From positions 1 to 12,939 of the forward strand of contig CAZMLC010000076.1 of assembly GCA_964567125.1 (NCBI GenBank): a stretch of DNA of 12,939 nt, written 5' to 3'. This document shows, piece after piece, positions 1 to 8,500 of this stretch. A program made the position numbers and the translations under genes. Every line of letters starts with the position of its first letter. Position 1 is the first letter of the stretch. The stretch comes from CAZMLC01 sp964567125 (lineage in GTDB: Bacteria; Verrucomicrobiota; Kiritimatiellia; RFP12; UBA1067). Under the pieces are notes generated by a model. That model saw only the letters and a program-made list of their open reading frames with translations. It was not told the DNA's origin and ran no database searches.

Positions 1-15
1 AATTCAGGTGCGTTT

Positions 16-44
16 ATCATGCAAATGCACACGAAAAGAGTCAA
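16..44 (-). promoter_or_regulatory. Possible sigma70-like promoter reading out of the window's left end
   Basis: On the minus strand TTGACT (44-39) is followed after 17 bases by CATGAT (21-16), a plausible -35/-10 pair pointing toward position 1. It lies beyond the hairpin that seems to end the LamG/esterase transcript, so it could serve the next minus-strand gene outside the window. No gene is visible to confirm it. Confidence 0.3.
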
Positions 45-119
45 GTGTGAAATCGCAAAGTCGTCTACACGTGGACCACGGATGATACGCGATCAGCAGA
101 AAACGAATAATGGTTCAAT

Positions 120-152
120 TTGCAGACCGGGCGACTTACGCTCGGCCTGCAA
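120..152 (-). terminator. Strong hairpin, probable transcription terminator of the LamG/esterase gene
   Basis: Bases 152-139 (minus strand, TTGCAGGCCGAGCG) pair with 133-120 (CGCCCGGTCTGCAA) around a five-base loop TAAGT. The stem is 14 bp with one A-C mismatch and one G-U pair. It sits about 90 bases downstream of the stop codon at 241. The bases following on the minus strand are AT-rich but there is no clean T-run, so it is an imperfect intrinsic terminator; it could also be an RNA-stabilising hairpin or an extragenic palindromic element. Confidence 0.5.
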
Positions 153-240
153 CGCATCTTTAGCAACTATCCCAGTATTTCCCCCTTCATGAAAGTTCAC
201 GTGTTTCATGGTTCAGCGACACCCGTGACGCTCCTGTTGA

Positions 241-3141
241 TTACGGACGTGTCACGCGGATCCGATAAAAGGCTGAAGGACCCTGCGGAATCGTATCGGT
301 ATAGATATTCAGCGGCGGAACCGCAGGCAATCCTGAGGCGATCGGCGCAAAGGCATCGCTCGTCAAATTCGTGCTGCGCTCAATCGCATACACGCGGCCA
401 GCCACACTTGGCCACTGAATGACATAGCGGCCATCTTCGTAACGCGAGGGCGCATTGGTCACCGCGAACACGGATCCTTTCAGCGATGGATCTGTTCCTG
501 CAATCCATTCATCCCAGTTACAGAGACCGTCCGCGTCCGCATCGGCTTGCGGTTCTGCAGCTTCGGCGCTAAGCCGACCTGCGCTAAAAAGCCCCTCTAC
601 ATCGCACAGATAGAGCAGCTGATCCGCAAAGGCATTGCCCAGAGCCTGTTGACCTTGATCATCGAAATGAAGCGCATCGGATTTCAACGCGAACGAATCG
701 GTATCGACCACGCCTGTCCACGGATCCGCAGCGGCAACATCGGTCTGCGCCTGACGAACCACGGCCAGCAAGACCGCGTTGCCGGCACCGGTCTGACCAG
801 CGGAGAGACGACCCACAATAAAAGGAAGCGTGGGACGGTTATAGGTTACGCGCACATCGGCAATGAAATTCGTCAGGTTGCTGAAATAGGCGGCGGAGGC
901 TGATGGCACATCGCTTTCACCCTGCATCCAGATCATGCCTTCGAGCGAAAAGACAGCCTTAGGATAGGCGTTCGTCAACGCCTTCCAGCCATTGCTCACA
1001 GCCTGCTGGAAGCTGATGTAGTATGCACCCTCCCCATCAGTGGTCGCCGTGCCGTTGGCTTTCCAATCATTGTAAAGCTTCGTTCCGCCCACCGCGTATT
1101 TGATGAGTGCGACGCGATTGGTCGCATCCGCATTCAGACGCGACGCGAGTCGCTGTCCGAACGTGATCTCCGGGCCGAACTGCGTACCGCTGCTCGTCAG
1201 CGGTCGCAACGTGGTCAACGTCCCGTTGTAGTAAAAGTCGATATTCGTCTGCGGCTGCTGCAAGGCGCTGGACAGATTCGTCGTGACCGCGCGGCCATCG
1301 GCATTCGATTGTCCGGCCACTAGATAGACGCGGACGCGCTCCACGGTCACCGTCGACGTCACGACCGGGGTTGTATTGGTTCCCAAGGTAAAGAGGTTCG
1401 AAACACTGATCCCGTCCAAAGAGTAGGCATAGACACGCACATCGTCCAGCACGCCCTTGAAATCATAGTTTGAACCCGTATAGCCGCGCCCCACGGAATC
1501 AATCACAAAACTGGTGTTCGCGATCGTTGCCGAGGAAACGGCAACGCCATCGCAATAAAACTTAAGTCCGCCACCGCCTGCCGCAACGAGCGCGTAGTGG
1601 TGCAGGTTCAGATCTTTCGTTGTTGTGAAATCAATCGTCGTATTGTCGGAAGCTCGAAAACGGAAGCCGTTGTAAGCATCATTCAACCAGATAAAATCGT
1701 TGTTGTTCGTACGCGATCCCACGACCATCCCCTTATTGGAGCCGAGCTCGCCCCGACGCGCCCAGAAGGCGACACTCCAAGGTTCGCTTGATGAAAAAGC
1801 AAGCGCATTCGACAGCGCCACATACGAATTTCCCGCAGCATCGAGCACCAGCGCCCCGGTTCCGACAGCAACCTGCGCCGCATCCGCGGTTAAGGCGGCT
1901 GTGCCCACCAGCTTGCCGTCATTGTTCGAAACGCTGCTGTCTTTCACAGTACCGTCAAAGGTATAGTGCAGCGACGTGGTCTGTCCCATCTTGAACAGCG
2001 ACCACACCGCATTGGTATCGAGCGTATATCCGCACATGCGGACATCGTCCAGAACACCTGCAAAGCCATAGTGGTTCGCATTGGTGACATACCCTTGCCC
2101 CAAGGTGTTGATCGTAAAACTGGTATTCGCCATGGCCACGTTCGAAGCCAGCAAGCCATCCACGTAATAGTTGATACGGCCTTCACCAGTGGCGACCAAC
2201 GCATAGTGGTGGCGATTGCAATCTTTAGGCGCATTCAAATCCAACGTTGTGCTGTTCGACGAGCGGAACCGCAATCCAAGAAAACTGTCGTTGAGCCAGA
2301 TGAAGTCATCGGAAGTCTGGATCTCACCCATGATCATGCCCTTGTCGTTTCCCGTTGCACTGCGCTGCGCCCAGAAAGCGACTGACCACGGCATCGTATT
2401 CGAAAATGTCACGGTTTGCGCGAGCGCGACCAATGACGAATCGGCGCCATCCAGCATCAACGCGCCGGAACCCACTATCACGCGGGAACGTCCAGTAACT
2501 AACGTCGCATTTCCGCCTGCGGTTCCCGTGTTGCCGGACGACCCGCTGTCGTTCAAATTACCTTCAAAGGCATACTGCAGCGTAAGCGGCTGCCGCAGCT
2601 GATACAAATTGGAAACGCTCGTCGCATCCAAAGTCTGATCGTATACGCGCACATCATCGAGCAATCCCTTAAAGGCATAGTGAAGGTTATTGGTTGGATA
2701 GGCCAATCCGATCGTATCGATATAAAACGCGGTATTCACTCCTGTCGCATTCGTTGCAAGGACACCATCGACATAGAGCGTCAGCGCGCCGCTGCCTGAC
2801 GCACTGAGCGCATAATGATGCACGTTCAGATCCCGCACCGTGGTAAAATCGACGTTCGCGCCGGTTGATGACCTGAAACGAAATCCGGTAAAATTATCGT
2901 TCAACCAGATAAAATCGTTATTGGTCTCGCGACGCCCCATCACCATGCCTTGGCCGGCGGAGGTTTCACCGCGTTGCGCCCAGAACGCCACCGACCAGGG
3001 CGTACCATTGGCAAACACCACCGCATTGGACAGCGCGAGAAAAGAGTTGTCCTTACCGTCGAGCAACAGCGAACCTGCGCCTAAAATAGTCCGCGATAAC
3101 CGCGACTCAATCCCCGCATTGCCGGATGCCGTCAGCGTCAT
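241..3141 (-). CDS. Secreted triple-LamG protein with SGNH-type carbohydrate O-acetylesterase domain (5' end out of frame)
   Basis: Numbering is from the first in-frame ATG at 3141 (966 residues). Three tandem LamG/concanavalin-like modules occupy about residues 1-185, 187-388 and 389-590; each repeats PWSVAFWA, DFIWLND, HHYAL and GVLDDVR or GLLDDVR signatures. They are probably glycan-binding or structural. Residues about 600-850 match the SASA/DUF303 fold (sialate O-acetylesterase or CE6-like acetylxylan esterase): GQSN with nucleophile S612, WMQGESD at 738-744, and DALHFD giving D822 and H825. It should remove acetyl groups from polysaccharides; the substrate is unknown. The end (about 862-966) carries an Asp-rich calcium-type loop and a beta module finishing FYRIRVTRP. 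Module 1's first strand (DLRLHAAFEG) is encoded upstream of the ATG, so 3141 is not the natural start; the true start is probably 3259, one frame away. If the shift is real, the gene is off or phase-variable. Confidence 0.85.
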   Translation of the reverse strand: MTLTASGNAGIESRLSRTILGAGSLLLDGKDNSFLALSNAVVFANGTPWSVAFWAQRGETSAGQGMVMGRRETNNDFIWLNDNFTGFRFRSSTGANVDFTTVRDLNVHHYALSASGSGALTLYVDGVLATNATGVNTAFYIDTIGLAYPTNNLHYAFKGLLDDVRVYDQTLDATSVSNLYQLRQPLTLQYAFEGNLNDSGSSGNTGTAGGNATLVTGRSRVIVGSGALMLDGADSSLVALAQTVTFSNTMPWSVAFWAQRSATGNDKGMIMGEIQTSDDFIWLNDSFLGLRFRSSNSTTLDLNAPKDCNRHHYALVATGEGRINYYVDGLLASNVAMANTSFTINTLGQGYVTNANHYGFAGVLDDVRMCGYTLDTNAVWSLFKMGQTTSLHYTFDGTVKDSSVSNNDGKLVGTAALTADAAQVAVGTGALVLDAAGNSYVALSNALAFSSSEPWSVAFWARRGELGSNKGMVVGSRTNNNDFIWLNDAYNGFRFRASDNTTIDFTTTKDLNLHHYALVAAGGGGLKFYCDGVAVSSATIANTSFVIDSVGRGYTGSNYDFKGVLDDVRVYAYSLDGISVSNLFTLGTNTTPVVTSTVTVERVRVYLVAGQSNADGRAVTTNLSSALQQPQTNIDFYYNGTLTTLRPLTSSGTQFGPEITFGQRLASRLNADATNRVALIKYAVGGTKLYNDWKANGTATTDGEGAYYISFQQAVSNGWKALTNAYPKAVFSLEGMIWMQGESDVPSASAAYFSNLTNFIADVRVTYNRPTLPFIVGRLSAGQTGAGNAVLLAVVRQAQTDVAAADPWTGVVDTDSFALKSDALHFDDQGQQALGNAFADQLLYLCDVEGLFSAGRLSAEAAEPQADADADGLCNWDEWIAGTDPSLKGSVFAVTNAPSRYEDGRYVIQWPSVAGRVYAIERSTNLTSDAFAPIASGLPAVPPLNIYTDTIPQGPSAFYRIRVTRP

Positions 3142-3198
3142 ATTTGAAGGTCCCGTATCGACGAAACTGCCCTCAAACGCAGCATGCAGACGCAGATC
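1375..3198 (-). repeat. Three tandem LamG-encoding repeats within one gene
   Basis: Three units of about 600 bases (roughly 3198-2587, 2583-1978 and 1977-1375) encode LamG modules aligned along their whole length, with the same order of signatures (FEG/FDG start, LALS or VALS, PWSVAFWA, DFIWLND, RFRSS or RFRAS, HHYAL, LDDVR). The DNA has diverged enough that the units are recognisable mainly at protein level, so this is an old internal duplication rather than a recent one. Confidence 0.75.
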
Positions 3199-3259
3199 CC
3201 CCCCAGCTTTGAAGCGTCCCCATTACTAACACCGAACCTGCCATCAGATATCGTTTCAT
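3173..3259 (-). CDS. Signal-peptide leader of the LamG/esterase gene, separated by a one-base frameshift
   Basis: From ATG 3259 a 28-codon frame begins MKRYLMAGSVLVMGTLQSWG, a typical signal peptide with a basic start and a hydrophobic core, then hits TGA at 3173-3175. GAGGA at 3273-3269 lies nine bases upstream of the ATG, and a good promoter lies at 3302-3331. Dropping one G from the seven-G run at 3198-3204 continues the frame as ...LQSWGDLRLHAAFEG, which supplies exactly the first strand missing from LamG module 1; modules 2 and 3 begin LQYAFEG and LHYTFDG in the same place. The body frame itself has a TAA just upstream and no ATG before 3141. This is therefore almost certainly the true 5' end of that gene, broken or switched by the homopolymer. 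Confidence 0.75.
   Translation of the reverse strand: MKRYLMAGSVLVMGTLQSWGGSASACCV
3198..3204 (-). other. Seven-G homopolymer at the frameshift junction
   Basis: On the minus strand seven consecutive G bases sit at codons 19-21 of the leader (TGG GGG GGA). Six would put the signal peptide in frame with the LamG/esterase body; seven leads to TGA 23 bases further on. Three explanations remain open: sequencing or assembly error, a true inactivating mutation, or slipped-strand phase variation. Confidence 0.6.
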
Positions 3260-3268
3260 ATTCCTATT

Positions 3269-3273
3269 TCCTC
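3269..3273 (-). promoter_or_regulatory. Ribosome binding site fixing the start at 3259
   Basis: GAGGA lies nine bases before ATG 3259. It supports 3259, not the later in-frame ATG at 3141, as the place where translation of the LamG/esterase gene begins. Confidence 0.55.
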
Positions 3274-3301
3274 AATTAAACGTAAACCAGTTATGAAATC
3301 A

Positions 3302-3331
3302 ATTATGCGAGACGTAGACCGAAAAGGTCAA
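3302..3331 (-). promoter_or_regulatory. Sigma70-like promoter for the LamG/esterase gene
   Basis: On the minus strand TTGACC (3331-3326) and CATAAT (3307-3302) are separated by 18 bases; each box matches five of six bases of the E. coli sigma70 consensus. Transcription would start near 3295, leaving an untranslated leader of about 36 bases before ATG 3259. It fills the only sizeable gap (about 90 bases) in the minus-strand cluster, so this gene can be transcribed independently of the four upstream genes. Confidence 0.5.
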
Positions 3332-3349
3332 GATTACCGCGTACGTTCA

Positions 3350-5506
3350 TCACGGCCGCCAACGCATCATCACGCTTTTGGCCTTGTAGTCATCCTCCAG
3401 AAAGAGCAGGTAACTGCCATCGCGCAGCCGCCGCACGCGCAACGCATCCTCTAGATCAAGCAACCCCAGTTCGCCCGTGACGCGTTCAGGGACAAGGTTA
3501 CCGACAAAGCGTCCATCGCGAAGCCCGTAGACTTTGACAAAAGCCCACGTGATTCCTTCGTCTTTCAAGCCGCGCGTGTAGCAGACAAAGAGATAGTCTC
3601 CGGCGATCTCCATCGACATCGGTTCAGCCGACTCATGTCCCTTGCTGCCATCGGCATACGGTAATACCGCGGACCACAGTTTCACTGGTTGCCCCTTCAG
3701 CACATCACGATAAACCAACACAACCGGACCCATCGGCTTCCAGTGCTGATGCTTGTCTTTTCCTGCGTCACCCCCGAAGGCTGCCACATCGCTCGCAACA
3801 TCGACTTTGAAGCGACGCAACTCGCTCAGCCCTGCAGGACATGACACGGTGCGTGGCTTGGCCCAGTCCCACGTGGGGACCCCCGCTGTGGTGAACGCCT
3901 GGAATGGAACACCGACTGCCTCCTCCTTGTAAACCCGCCAGACTGTTGCAGCGCTGTCCACAAAGACGCAGCCGTTGCTGGCCGCACCGACATGCGCATA
4001 TTCGTTGGTCTGGATCGCGCCATCGCCGTTGTGATCAGTCCAGCACCAGGCACCGTCGGGCGCGCTGCGCGGCCAGTCATCGCCGGGCCTCTGAACGCGC
4101 ACCTTGCGCGTGGCGAACAGCGCCGCTGGAATCGCGATCTCGCCATCCGTGGCAGGATTGAAGCGGAACACCTGCACGATATCCTGGCCCATGTTGGAGA
4201 CGAAGAGGAGCGGCACGCCGCGAATCCGTTCAAACCCGGCGTTTGCGGACCAGATGTGGATGCGCGGGTCGTCGGGATATTTCCAGGGATTCACCGTGTA
4301 GGCAGCATAGCTGGCCTGCTGTCCCGCAGGGCGGCTCAGATCAAAATCAAAGCGCTCCTCTTTTGAATAGACGCTCCGTTCTGATTCCGCATCGAGATCC
4401 GCAAGGTCAACAAAGAAGAGCCCGCAGCGCCGCCAGCGCAAGGTGCCTTCGGAGGTATAGGATTCGAGTACCGTACTGCCGCCGCCCGTACCGCCGCTGC
4501 TGGCCACATAGATATTTCCCGCAGCATCGCAGCCCACACCGCGCGGACGATTGAAACGCAACGCGCCCGCACGTCCGGGAACCGGTCCGCTGAAAATACC
4601 GTTGCGTTCCCCCAAGGTGCCACAGCGGCGGAGCGCGCGCGCGGCCAGTCCGTCGAAAATCAAGATCTGCTGCGACACGCCGATATCGCTCACCAGCAGC
4701 CGACCCTTGCGATCAATCGCCAGATCCGCAGGCCGTTCGGCAGCATTAAACGCCATCCGCGCCACTTCACGGCCATCCATCTCAAAGCCTGCCAGCGACC
4801 AGATCCCGTCCCCTTTTTCAGGCGCCAACAAGACCCAGAGCGTGTTGTGCGCATCCAGCACCATCCGGTCCGGACGCGACACCGGCCAGCTGCGCAGCTC
4901 AGCCATGGTCTCGACATCGTACACGCGCACCACGCCTGCGCGTTTGATTGCGACGAAGAGTTCATGTTCACTGGCGCAAAGTCCGCGGATCGTTTCCGCT
5001 GCGCCGTCCGGGAGTTCAGCCACGACTTTGAAACTCTGCTTCAGCGTATCGCCTTTGCCGCCCTTGCCATCCACAAACGGTACCCCGGTGCGGCAATCGG
5101 CGCGCAGGCGACGCGAGATGCCCCACCAGCAAAAGCCTTTGGGTGGCCACGTGTTCGGATCATCCAGCTTGCCGCGCTCATTCTCAGCCCGCTGTGCAAT
5201 GAAAAGATAGTTCGCGTTCGCGGTGACCGCTTCGCCGCCGCCATAACCCCACCCGTGCGTATGCCGGGCCACGCCCTTCCACGTTCCCTCGCGATCGAAC
5301 TGGGTCACATTGCCGCCCCCCTCTTCCCAGCCAACGTGCGTATACACATCGCCTTCAGGCGTAACGAAGAGATCGTCCACATCCTGCGGCACCCACGCGG
5401 GCTTTCCGCCCCACGTGTTGCCGACCCACGACACCTCGCATGGCAGTTCGGTTGCGACAACAACCGTTGCCGAGATGAGGACGCCCCAAAGCCAAGTGTG
5501 TTTCAT
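3350..5506 (-). CDS. Secreted NHL/SMP-30-like beta-propeller protein with an EF-hand-like loop
   Basis: The frame is open to an ATG at 5542, but ATG 5506 is the better start: GGAAG lies nine bases upstream, and the protein then begins MKHTWLWGVLISATVVVA, a clear signal peptide, giving 718 residues. The sequence is a series of blade-like segments with hydrophobic strands and 'DxxGxxYV' turns: VTPEGDVYTH near the start, IDRKGRLLVSDIG, and RPRGVGCDAAGNIYVASSGG at about 315-340, the most NHL-like. Near residues 488-502 the loop DHNGDGAIQTNEY has EF-hand/dockerin-type calcium spacing. No catalytic motif is visible. Such proteins in PVC bacteria are often found beside sulfatases and glycan-degradation genes, but the role is unknown; binding, scaffolding or a lactonase-like activity are possible. 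It starts 25 bases after the subtilase stop, so the two are probably co-transcribed. Unlike both neighbours it lacks the C-terminal FYR module. Confidence 0.8.
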   Translation of the reverse strand: MKHTWLWGVLISATVVVATELPCEVSWVGNTWGGKPAWVPQDVDDLFVTPEGDVYTHVGWEEGGGNVTQFDREGTWKGVARHTHGWGYGGGEAVTANANYLFIAQRAENERGKLDDPNTWPPKGFCWWGISRRLRADCRTGVPFVDGKGGKGDTLKQSFKVVAELPDGAAETIRGLCASEHELFVAIKRAGVVRVYDVETMAELRSWPVSRPDRMVLDAHNTLWVLLAPEKGDGIWSLAGFEMDGREVARMAFNAAERPADLAIDRKGRLLVSDIGVSQQILIFDGLAARALRRCGTLGERNGIFSGPVPGRAGALRFNRPRGVGCDAAGNIYVASSGGTGGGSTVLESYTSEGTLRWRRCGLFFVDLADLDAESERSVYSKEERFDFDLSRPAGQQASYAAYTVNPWKYPDDPRIHIWSANAGFERIRGVPLLFVSNMGQDIVQVFRFNPATDGEIAIPAALFATRKVRVQRPGDDWPRSAPDGAWCWTDHNGDGAIQTNEYAHVGAASNGCVFVDSAATVWRVYKEEAVGVPFQAFTTAGVPTWDWAKPRTVSCPAGLSELRRFKVDVASDVAAFGGDAGKDKHQHWKPMGPVVLVYRDVLKGQPVKLWSAVLPYADGSKGHESAEPMSMEIAGDYLFVCYTRGLKDEGITWAFVKVYGLRDGRFVGNLVPERVTGELGLLDLEDALRVRRLRDGSYLLFLEDDYKAKSVMMRWRP

Positions 5507-5531
5507 CAGATTCTTCTTCCGATCAGCGCGC

Positions 5532-8500
5532 TCACGGCACAACCACGCGATAGAAGCCCGCCGACATGTTCGTCGTAATGTGCTGATACGTGTTGGTTAT
5601 CGCCGTTGGCGGCAGATTGGTAAAGACCGTCTGCCAGGGCGAGGTTAATGAGGCTGTGAACTGGAGATATTGCAGCGCATTCGTGCCGCCGGTCCAGCGC
5701 ACCACGCTGTTGCTGACCCCCAGCACCTGCAAGAGCGATGCTGGGTTGAGCGGATCCGTACCCGTAATGTACTCCTGCCACGTGTAGAGACCATCGCTGT
5801 CGAGATCGCTTTCCGCCTGGCTGTCGAAGTTGCTCGCAATGCCAAACTGCGCCAGCCACCATTCGGGCGTATTGTGCGTCGGGGTCACATTCATGGCGGT
5901 CGTCACGGTGACCGTGGTATCGGCGCGCAGATCGCTGAGCGTCGCAGTCAGACTCGGCACATTGGTGGTCCACAGGAAGTTCGCACCGCCAACGGCTGCG
6001 ACCGTATCCACATGATAATAGGTCGGAGCCGTCGCCGTAATGGTCGGGCTGTTCCACGGCACAAAGAGGAAGGTTGAATCCGCGCTGATCGTTCCCTGGC
6101 CCTCCATCGCCAGCGCAAGCGTGCTGCCTTTGCGCAGATAGACCGGAACCACCAGGGGCACGGCGAAATTGCCGGAAAGTTCGACGAGCAGAGCCTGCTC
6201 GACATGGGGCGTCAGGACAACAGGATTGATCGGCAGCACCCAGTCCGTTCCGTTCATCGCACGCAAGGAACCGCTCGTCGGCGTCGTTGTCACGCCAAAT
6301 TGATAAATCTCGGGATCCGTCACATACCATCCCTCCGCGGACGTATAGAGATCCGATCCAAAAGAGAAGCGAAGGCGGACGGTCTGCCCCGCATAACTGT
6401 CCAACGCGAACTGGAGCGTTTCCCATCCAGCAGAGCCATCGCCTGCAAGGCAGGGCGTCTGCGGAGCAAAGGGCGAATCGACATTCTCCGTAATCGCATA
6501 GGGATACCCTGACTTGGGCGCAATCGCCTGCCATGTGGTCCCGTCGTCCGTGCTGATGGAAACAACGCCGCCATCCCATGCTTCGCCCGGAACATTGCTG
6601 TTGAGTTCCGTGCTGATCCACTGCTGGACGATCATTAGCGCCTGTCCGGGAACAACGAACGCCGGCGAGACCAGATGCGCATAGGTGCCATCCGCGTACG
6701 TCCGCGATGCGGTATCACCGCAATACCATGTCGCGCGGCCCTGCGGCGTGCGATTCGTGGTCTGCGTCCACGACGTATCCGCTTGCCAGTTATCGGTCAG
6801 CCACACCGCCCGCGATGCGACCTGCAGCTGCCAATCCAGATCAGGCCCGGCGCGGTTGTTGATGCGGAAGGTACACGAGGTTGCGGTAGACGCAGTGACA
6901 AATGAAAAGATCTGATCCTGATCCGGCAAAAGTTGCGGCCAGGGCGCGCTGTAATCGCCCAGCACATAGTGCGATTCCGACTGGGAACCAAACGTATGCC
7001 CTAGATTGATTCCGAGTAAATCAAATGCCATCACGTAGTATTCGACGCGCTTGGCACCGACGTTCGGCGGCGTAAACGACACGCCATACACCCCATTCGA
7101 GATCCAGTTCATGGCCGTGATTTGCCACGTACTATCCCCAGCCTCCTGCCAAACCAGATAGACCTCTTCGACATTGAAATTATCCGTGACTGTGGCGGTC
7201 ACGGTCCACGGCGGATGGGCCTGTTGTAGCGCAAGCAGCGGATGCACCGTGATTTCCGGCGGTGTCGGCGCGCTGGTGTTATCGAGCGGATCGGTATTGT
7301 CGTCAAACTCATCCCAGTTGATCCAGCCATCGCCATCAGGATCAGCGAACCGGTCGACACTCGTGGTGTTGAAGTAGCGCAAGCCCCACCAGTCTGAAAT
7401 TCCATCGCTGTCGCTGTCTTGAAAATAGGGCAGATAGGTCGCGGCAGCGGTCTTGGCCGAGGACATCAGGATGGAACTCAGCGGATTCTGCGCATAGCGA
7501 ACGCCATCAACAAGCCACCCTGAAAGCGCATAGAAGGTATTGTTGTTGTCCACGATCAACTCGTCCGCCGCAGCGGTTGCCGCCAGCGTGTTTTCATCGT
7601 GCCACGTTGTTGCCAGCACCGCGGTATAGGAGAGGCTGGGCACCGAGAGTTGCTGCGTCAGCAGATACTGCCGCTTCCACGCCCACGTAATCGAAGAGGC
7701 CTGCGTCAAGGAGACGTCCACGACGTTGGTTACGCCGAAGAAGGGAATATCGCCGCTGCCGACATAGCCCTGGCAGCGCATGCGCTGCGTGTTATCCACC
7801 TCGACCGTCGTGGGTGCGGAGACTTGGCGCGCGACGTTCATGGTCAGCCAGTTCGTACCGTAAGCCGGCGTGACGGTCCCGTAATTTTGCGGATTGCCCG
7901 CGGCCACGAATTGAACCGCAGCGCCCACGTAGACGGAATAGTTGGTTGTCGATACGCTGAGTCCATTCGTGCTCGGCCCCTGGATGGAGTAGTAGAGCGT
8001 AGCCGCCAGCCCGGGTTGCTGCACGCTGGCGCGATAGAGGCTGTTCGAAACATAGGACGACGCAACCGTTGTCCAGTTCCCCGTCGGACCGCTGGACGTG
8101 CCATAGGTATACCGCACCGATGTCTGGCCTTGCGTACAGACCGAGCGCGACTGCATGTAATACTCCAGCTGAATCGGATCGGCAGAAAGCGGCAACTCCG
8201 TCGGCGGTGTATGGACGATGACTGCGGGCGCTTCGAAGGCGCCGCGCACATAGAGCGCTACCGCGCCGCCGGAATAGATCACGGTTTTGGCGATGACCTC
8301 AATGCGATAGGTGCCGACGGTCGCTGAAGGGACCGTAATCGTCTCCACCGTGTTCAGCGTATCCGCCGCACTGCCGCCATTCGGATAATACACGCTCGCA
8401 TCCGGCGCAATCACGCGCACATCGTAATCGTTGACGCGGTTAATCGCGGCCAACGTCGTGGAGGGATAATCCACCCAGACCAGCGCGACGCGCAACGGCA

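Larger units (their letters stand above)
1..240. other. Non-coding stretch downstream of the LamG/esterase gene
   Basis: No convincing coding frame lies here on either strand. The stretch holds the 14-bp hairpin at 120-152, a weaker 7-bp inverted repeat CATGAAA/TTTCATG at 188-210 with a nine-base loop containing CACGTG, and a promoter-like pair at 16-44. It reads as a 3' untranslated and intergenic region between two minus-strand transcription units. Confidence 0.5.

Noticed and set aside
188..210. Inverted repeat CATGAAA/TTTCATG as a terminator or operator
   Set aside because: Only 7 bp of stem with a nine-base loop and no T-run; the CACGTG in the loop could be chance. The hairpin at 120-152 is a much better terminator candidate.
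1375..3198. The tandem LamG repeats as a recent recombinational duplication or mobile element
   Set aside because: The three copies have clearly diverged at DNA level, and no flanking terminal repeats or transposase are seen.
3311..3331. GACC-GAAAA-GGTC as a terminator for the propeller gene
   Set aside because: The stem is only four base pairs; the same bases form part of a good promoter instead.
4551..5578. Overlapping plus-strand open frames (219 and 243 codons) antisense to the propeller gene
   Set aside because: Basic, low-complexity compositions typical of shadow frames; the minus-strand frame has a signal peptide, ribosome site and blade-like repeats.
5506..6621. 371-codon open frame on the minus strand overlapping the 3' part of the subtilase gene
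   Set aside because: It is an alternative frame of the subtilase coding strand, rich in Cys, Arg, Gly and Trp without domain signatures; the subtilase frame has clear motifs throughout.
7599..8327. 242-codon plus-strand open frame antisense to the subtilase middle region
   Set aside because: Composition dominated by Arg, His and Gly, no recognisable domain, and opposite a continuous beta-module region of the real gene.
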